This document shows positions 61,032 through 64,000 of a stretch of 64,000 nt of DNA, in pieces. The notes beneath the pieces are model-generated. The model was not told the origin of the DNA, did not search any database, and worked only from the letters and a program-made list of their open reading frames with translations. The translations under genes and the position numbers were made by a program. This DNA is from Glandiceps talaboti (lineage: Eukaryota; Hemichordata; Enteropneusta; Spengelidae): contig NC_135554.1 in NCBI RefSeq assembly GCF_964340395.1, forward strand, positions 5,022,975-5,086,974, read 5' to 3'. Within the stretch, counting starts at the first letter, position 1, and each line of letters begins with the position of its first letter.

Positions 61032-61690
61032 GCATACAGCGGCATCACAAAATTGTGGCGTAAAATTAAAGAAGACAAGAAAAAAATAAAATATAAGGAA
61101 TTGAAACAATGGTTGGAACAACAAGAAGTTTACACTATGCACAAACCAGCAATTAAGAAGTTTCCTTACTGCAAAGTAATTGTTTATGGAATTGACATTG
61201 TAGAGATGAATAATGACCGAGGGTATCATTACATCCTGACTGTTATCGATGTATTATCGAAGTGTGCCTGGGCAATACCGCTGAAATCAAAACGTGGTAT
61301 TGAAATGGCTGACTCTTTTGAGTTAATTTTCAAAGACCGTGAACCGAATAAAATACAATTGATGAAGGTCGGGAATTTTACAATAAGCATGTTAAAGAGC
61401 TTTTTGAAAACCACGAAATCGAGTGGTTTAGTACACGATCCGATAAAAAAGCATCAATTGTTGAGCGCTTCAACAGGACACTTAAATCATGTATGTATAA
61501 ATATTTTACTGATAAACAGACTAGACAATGGGTTGACGTACTAGAATCGTTTAGTGGATGGTTATAACAATAGTTATCACAATTCAATCCACATGACTCC
61601 GAAGGAAGCATAATTAGCAAAGAATGAAAATATCGTTTGGTATAATTTGCATAGTGCTTATCTCACTGTTGAATATGGAACTCCGAAGTT
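60990..61690 (+). pseudogene. Polinton retrovirus-like integrase, several disruptions
   Basis: An N-terminal part with MDQYLRDLYYNSDLAYSG, LKQWLEQQEVYTMHKP and RKFPY-like KKFPYCKVIVYG is followed by the DDE core: IVEMNNDRGYHYILTVIDVL, then SKCAWAIPLKSKRG. The residues normally before IVEM, including the QxD context of the first Asp, appear deleted. After KIQ the frame shifts; the other frame carries the second Asp (DEGREFYNKHVKELF) and the Glu helix (KASIVERFNRTLKS). Another shift precedes a NSYHNSIHMTPKEA segment, which ends in TAA before a WYNLHSAYL tail. Family: c-integrase of Polintons, related to retroviral integrases. Not functional as written. Confidence 0.82.
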
Positions 61691-61697
61691 TATAATA

Positions 61698-63044
61698 ATG
61701 TGGACATTAGGATTACCAGAGACAACGAAGTTAAAGACAAAGTCAAAGAAACAACCTTCAACTCCTTCAGCTGTGCCGGAGGAACCGCAGCCGCAGCAGC
61801 CTCATTTTCCAAAACCATTTACGTTAAATAAAGATGCTAATTATGTAATACATCAACTATTTAATAAACAGTTATCCATGGATTTACGAGACATATTGGT
61901 CAACATGGATGTTTATGTAAGTGAAACTGATCGATTCAATATAAAGTTGAGAGATATATTCAAAAACTACATATTAATTCATAAAAATGCAGGCAGTGCC
62001 AACAAATGGTTGAAAGGTCCAAATATGCATTACTGGGATCAACAGTTAAATTTTGCTGTTTGGTTAGCTACTACTGGATGCGGTGTTAGTATTCACGATC
62101 ATTTGTATAATAAAAATATTCCTAAACAAATTGAATCATTTTTTAGATTCCACGTGTATTTTACAATAAGAAGAATATTGAATGTGCTTTCTTGCCCACT
62201 ACCTGATGATGTTGATACATTTAGTACAGCCGATAATTTAATTCGGACTAAATTATAATACAGATTTTATATTCACATATGACAAAGCAGGAAACAACGG
62301 TATAGGTATCGGATATGAATGGTGGGGAGGTAAAGCACATATAAAAGAAATCCAATATAAATTTCAAGATACAATGGTTGAATTACCTGATGCTCCAGAT
62401 GAGGCTCACAGGAGTTATCATTGGCATAAATTTCAAAATGCCGACTATAAACCATACAACTAGTTTGTTTTAGAAAACAGTACGTGTTTTACAAAAGCGG
62501 ATTTAGGACAATTGAATCGATCAATCGAAGCTTATGTATATATTGTATGTTAGGAAGTCAAGCAGACACACGAGTAAGTATATCAGACTCTGGCGGTGCC
62601 GGACAAAAAATGATTTCATTACTTTAAGACGAGACGAGAGGCATCAACGAGGATAATAGTATACCCTGTTACCAAAATGTAATCAATGCAACGAGGGTAA
62701 AGTTAGATCTAGCCATTTCTCCTTGTTTATGGTTAATTCCGAGTAAAATGATTATAAATTTGAATACGAATGTGGCGGGTTATAACAATTTCTTACAACA
62801 GGCGACAGAAGATATGAAGTTCGGTTATAACAACATAAATAATGACATGAAAAAAACAGCATTAAAGGAAATGGAAGGTCATGATGACCCAGTTCAACGA
62901 CTCGATAGCTCAGACGAAACGGTAGCAGCGGTAGCAGAGGTAGCAACGAGTACTGCTTCGACACCAGAGCATGACATTGTTCATGAATATTCAACGATTG
63001 GAATAATAGTTGGGGTAATATTTTTAAGTTACATATTTATATAG
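61698..63044 (+). pseudogene. Polinton conserved protein (YWDQQLNFAVW family), broken
   Basis: The first piece, to 62258, has a Pro/Gln linker, then MDLRDILVNMDVYVSETDRF, MHYWDQQLNFAVWLATTGCG and FFRFHVYFTIRRIL. A frameshifted piece (62255-62463) holds NNGIGIGYEWWGGKAH and AHRSYHWHKF. Further pieces contain YCMLGSQADTRVSISDSGGA and then LDLAISPCLWLIPSKMIINL, followed by an Asp/Glu-rich part and a C-terminal membrane helix (STIGIIVGVIFLSYIFI). At least three frame changes separate them. I recognise the motifs from Polinton proteins; which virion component it is cannot be stated from sequence alone. Confidence 0.6.
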
Positions 63045-63056
63045 ATTTGTAGTAGG

Positions 63057-64000
63057 ATGGCTGAATTTGATCCTTTTGATATTGATCCCTTTAAGGAAAA
63101 TGTAAATGAAGACCCTGGTAAAGACAGAGTATGAAATAGATATGTCAGATTATATGAAGCCAATGCAGCAAGAAACATCATTCATAGACCCGGTAGAAAC
63201 GGCAGTTTCTGCAGTAGATAAACTTACTGAATTAAAAACTAAAGTATTGTTGGAAACTATTGATGCAGTTATCAAAAAAAGTGACGTGAGTGACGTGGAA
63301 ATTAATCGAAGTGAATTCGAAACAAATACATATGTAGGAAAAGATGGAGAGTTGTATGATAAAATAAAAAATCAACGGATTACAAGAAAATGTAAACTTT
63401 TAGCTTATAGTACAATAAAAGGTAGAATTGGTACTGAAGCTGCTAATAGGCTTTTCTTAGACACTTCATCTAAAAAGCTTTTAAATTTAGATAAACTTGA
63501 ACGTGAACCTGGCTATCTCACACCACCAATAATTGGTCGTTTAAGGGACTACCAAGCAGGTCTCAGAAGAGATACTGTAGGTAACAAAGATGAAATCGCT
63601 AAGGTTGAATAGATAATTGAAGAATGGAATGAACTCAATCCTGAATATATAGTCATGCGTAAAGAGCTTGAAACGGCAAACAAGAGTTTAGAAGATTTGT
63701 ATGATCGAAAAAGAGAATTAGAAAACAGACAGAGAATCAAAGAATTATCACAAGACGAAAAAAAGGAATAAGCCAGAATTCAGATTAATATCCTAAAATA
63801 TAATAAAGAATCTGATATTTTACGCAATAAGTTAGCTGAGACATCTGCTTTGAAAGAAGTACTCAAAGACCCAGAACTCATTATTAAAGATAAGCTGACA
63901 ATTCTTTTCAAACGCAATGGAGTTACTATCGTTTCATTGGCAACAGCTCTCGGTTTGGTCATAACTACCATAGCCATTGCAATAGGAGTACCCACCAAAA
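63057..64000 (+). pseudogene. Polinton coiled-coil/hydrophobic protein, runs off the window
   Basis: MAEFDPFDIDPFKENVNEDP opens a frame that shifts after about 20 codons into the main frame (63106-63612, with SFIDPVETAVSAVDKL, LYDKIKNQRITRKCKLLAYS and LDKLEREPGYLTPPIIGRLR). It then continues in the same frame past a TAG (63610-63612) and a TAA (63769-63771), through a Glu/Lys coiled coil (ELETANKSLEDLYDRKRELE), to a hydrophobic helix near the window edge (NGVTIVSLATALGLVITTIA). The DPF repeats at the start and the order coiled coil then hydrophobic helix match Polinton-encoded proteins of unknown role. Confidence 0.6.

Larger units (their letters stand above)
60206..64000 (+). mobile_element. 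Polinton/Maverick, decayed, truncated by the window end
   Basis: A run of plus-strand genes with Polinton character: an unknown beta-rich protein, a small hydrophobic protein, a retrovirus-like integrase, a protein with the YWDQQLNFAVWLATTGCG motif seen in Polinton proteins, and a protein starting MAEFDPFDIDPF with a C-terminal coiled coil and a hydrophobic segment. Every gene except the last visible segment carries stops or frameshifts, so the copy is defective. DNA polymerase B, packaging ATPase, protease and capsid genes would lie to the right. Confidence 0.8.

Noticed and set aside
60206-64000. Alternative genetic code to explain in-frame stops
   Set aside because: All three stop codons occur, together with frameshifts, so decay is the simpler explanation.

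Overview
The window is AT-rich, intron-bearing animal DNA. GT-AG introns, a BEL/Pao LTR retrotransposon, a Penelope-like element, a non-LTR retrotransposon, Crypton-type recombinase remnants, a Polinton/Maverick and long simple repeats together suggest a marine invertebrate. Hemichordate, lophotrochozoan, cephalochordate or cnidarian are all possible and I cannot name the species. It looks like an intergenic, transposon-dominated part of a chromosome with few host genes. No rRNA, tRNA, CRISPR or bacterial operon structure was seen.

Left part (1-20 kb): a pentanucleotide satellite; then a minus-strand gene assembled from four exons (4192-7524), a predicted secreted/type I membrane protein with two related extracellular modules, all introns in phase 1. 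After a long gene-poor stretch come (TA)n tracts, an orphan basic exon (13857-14223), a decayed Penelope-like element folded onto a second inverted copy (14.8-15.7 kb), and two convergent small spliced genes: an unknown one on plus (15968-16972) and a HIRAN-like one on minus (17802-18554).

Middle (20-46 kb): microsatellites, then a young BEL/Pao element (24288-30568) with 829-bp LTRs that look identical, a 5-bp target duplication and one open gag-pol frame that lacks the integrase catalytic core. It sits inside an older unit bounded by 317-bp inverted arms. Further right are a 911-bp foldback element, Crypton-type and tyrosine-recombinase pseudogenes in opposite orientation, and a dispersed repeat split by a 5.4-kb insertion. 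That insertion itself contains a 1,987-bp TIR element carrying a small spliced gene.

Right part (46-64 kb): a near-perfect 151-bp palindrome; a LINE reverse-transcriptase pseudogene cut by a 2.2-kb TIR element with a 6-bp target duplication; the uninterrupted copy of the dispersed repeat; another small spliced gene (52621-53187); a 1.4-kb unit present three times in tandem; a 220-bp multi-hairpin unit; a CACTA-type MITE; and the left part of a decayed Polinton that runs off the window.

No single multi-gene pathway is encoded. The most unusual features are nested insertions whose order can be read from target duplications and empty sites, and small apparently spliced genes lying within or next to transposon-like units. 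Exon joins were made by eye from splice signals and reading phase and have no transcript support.
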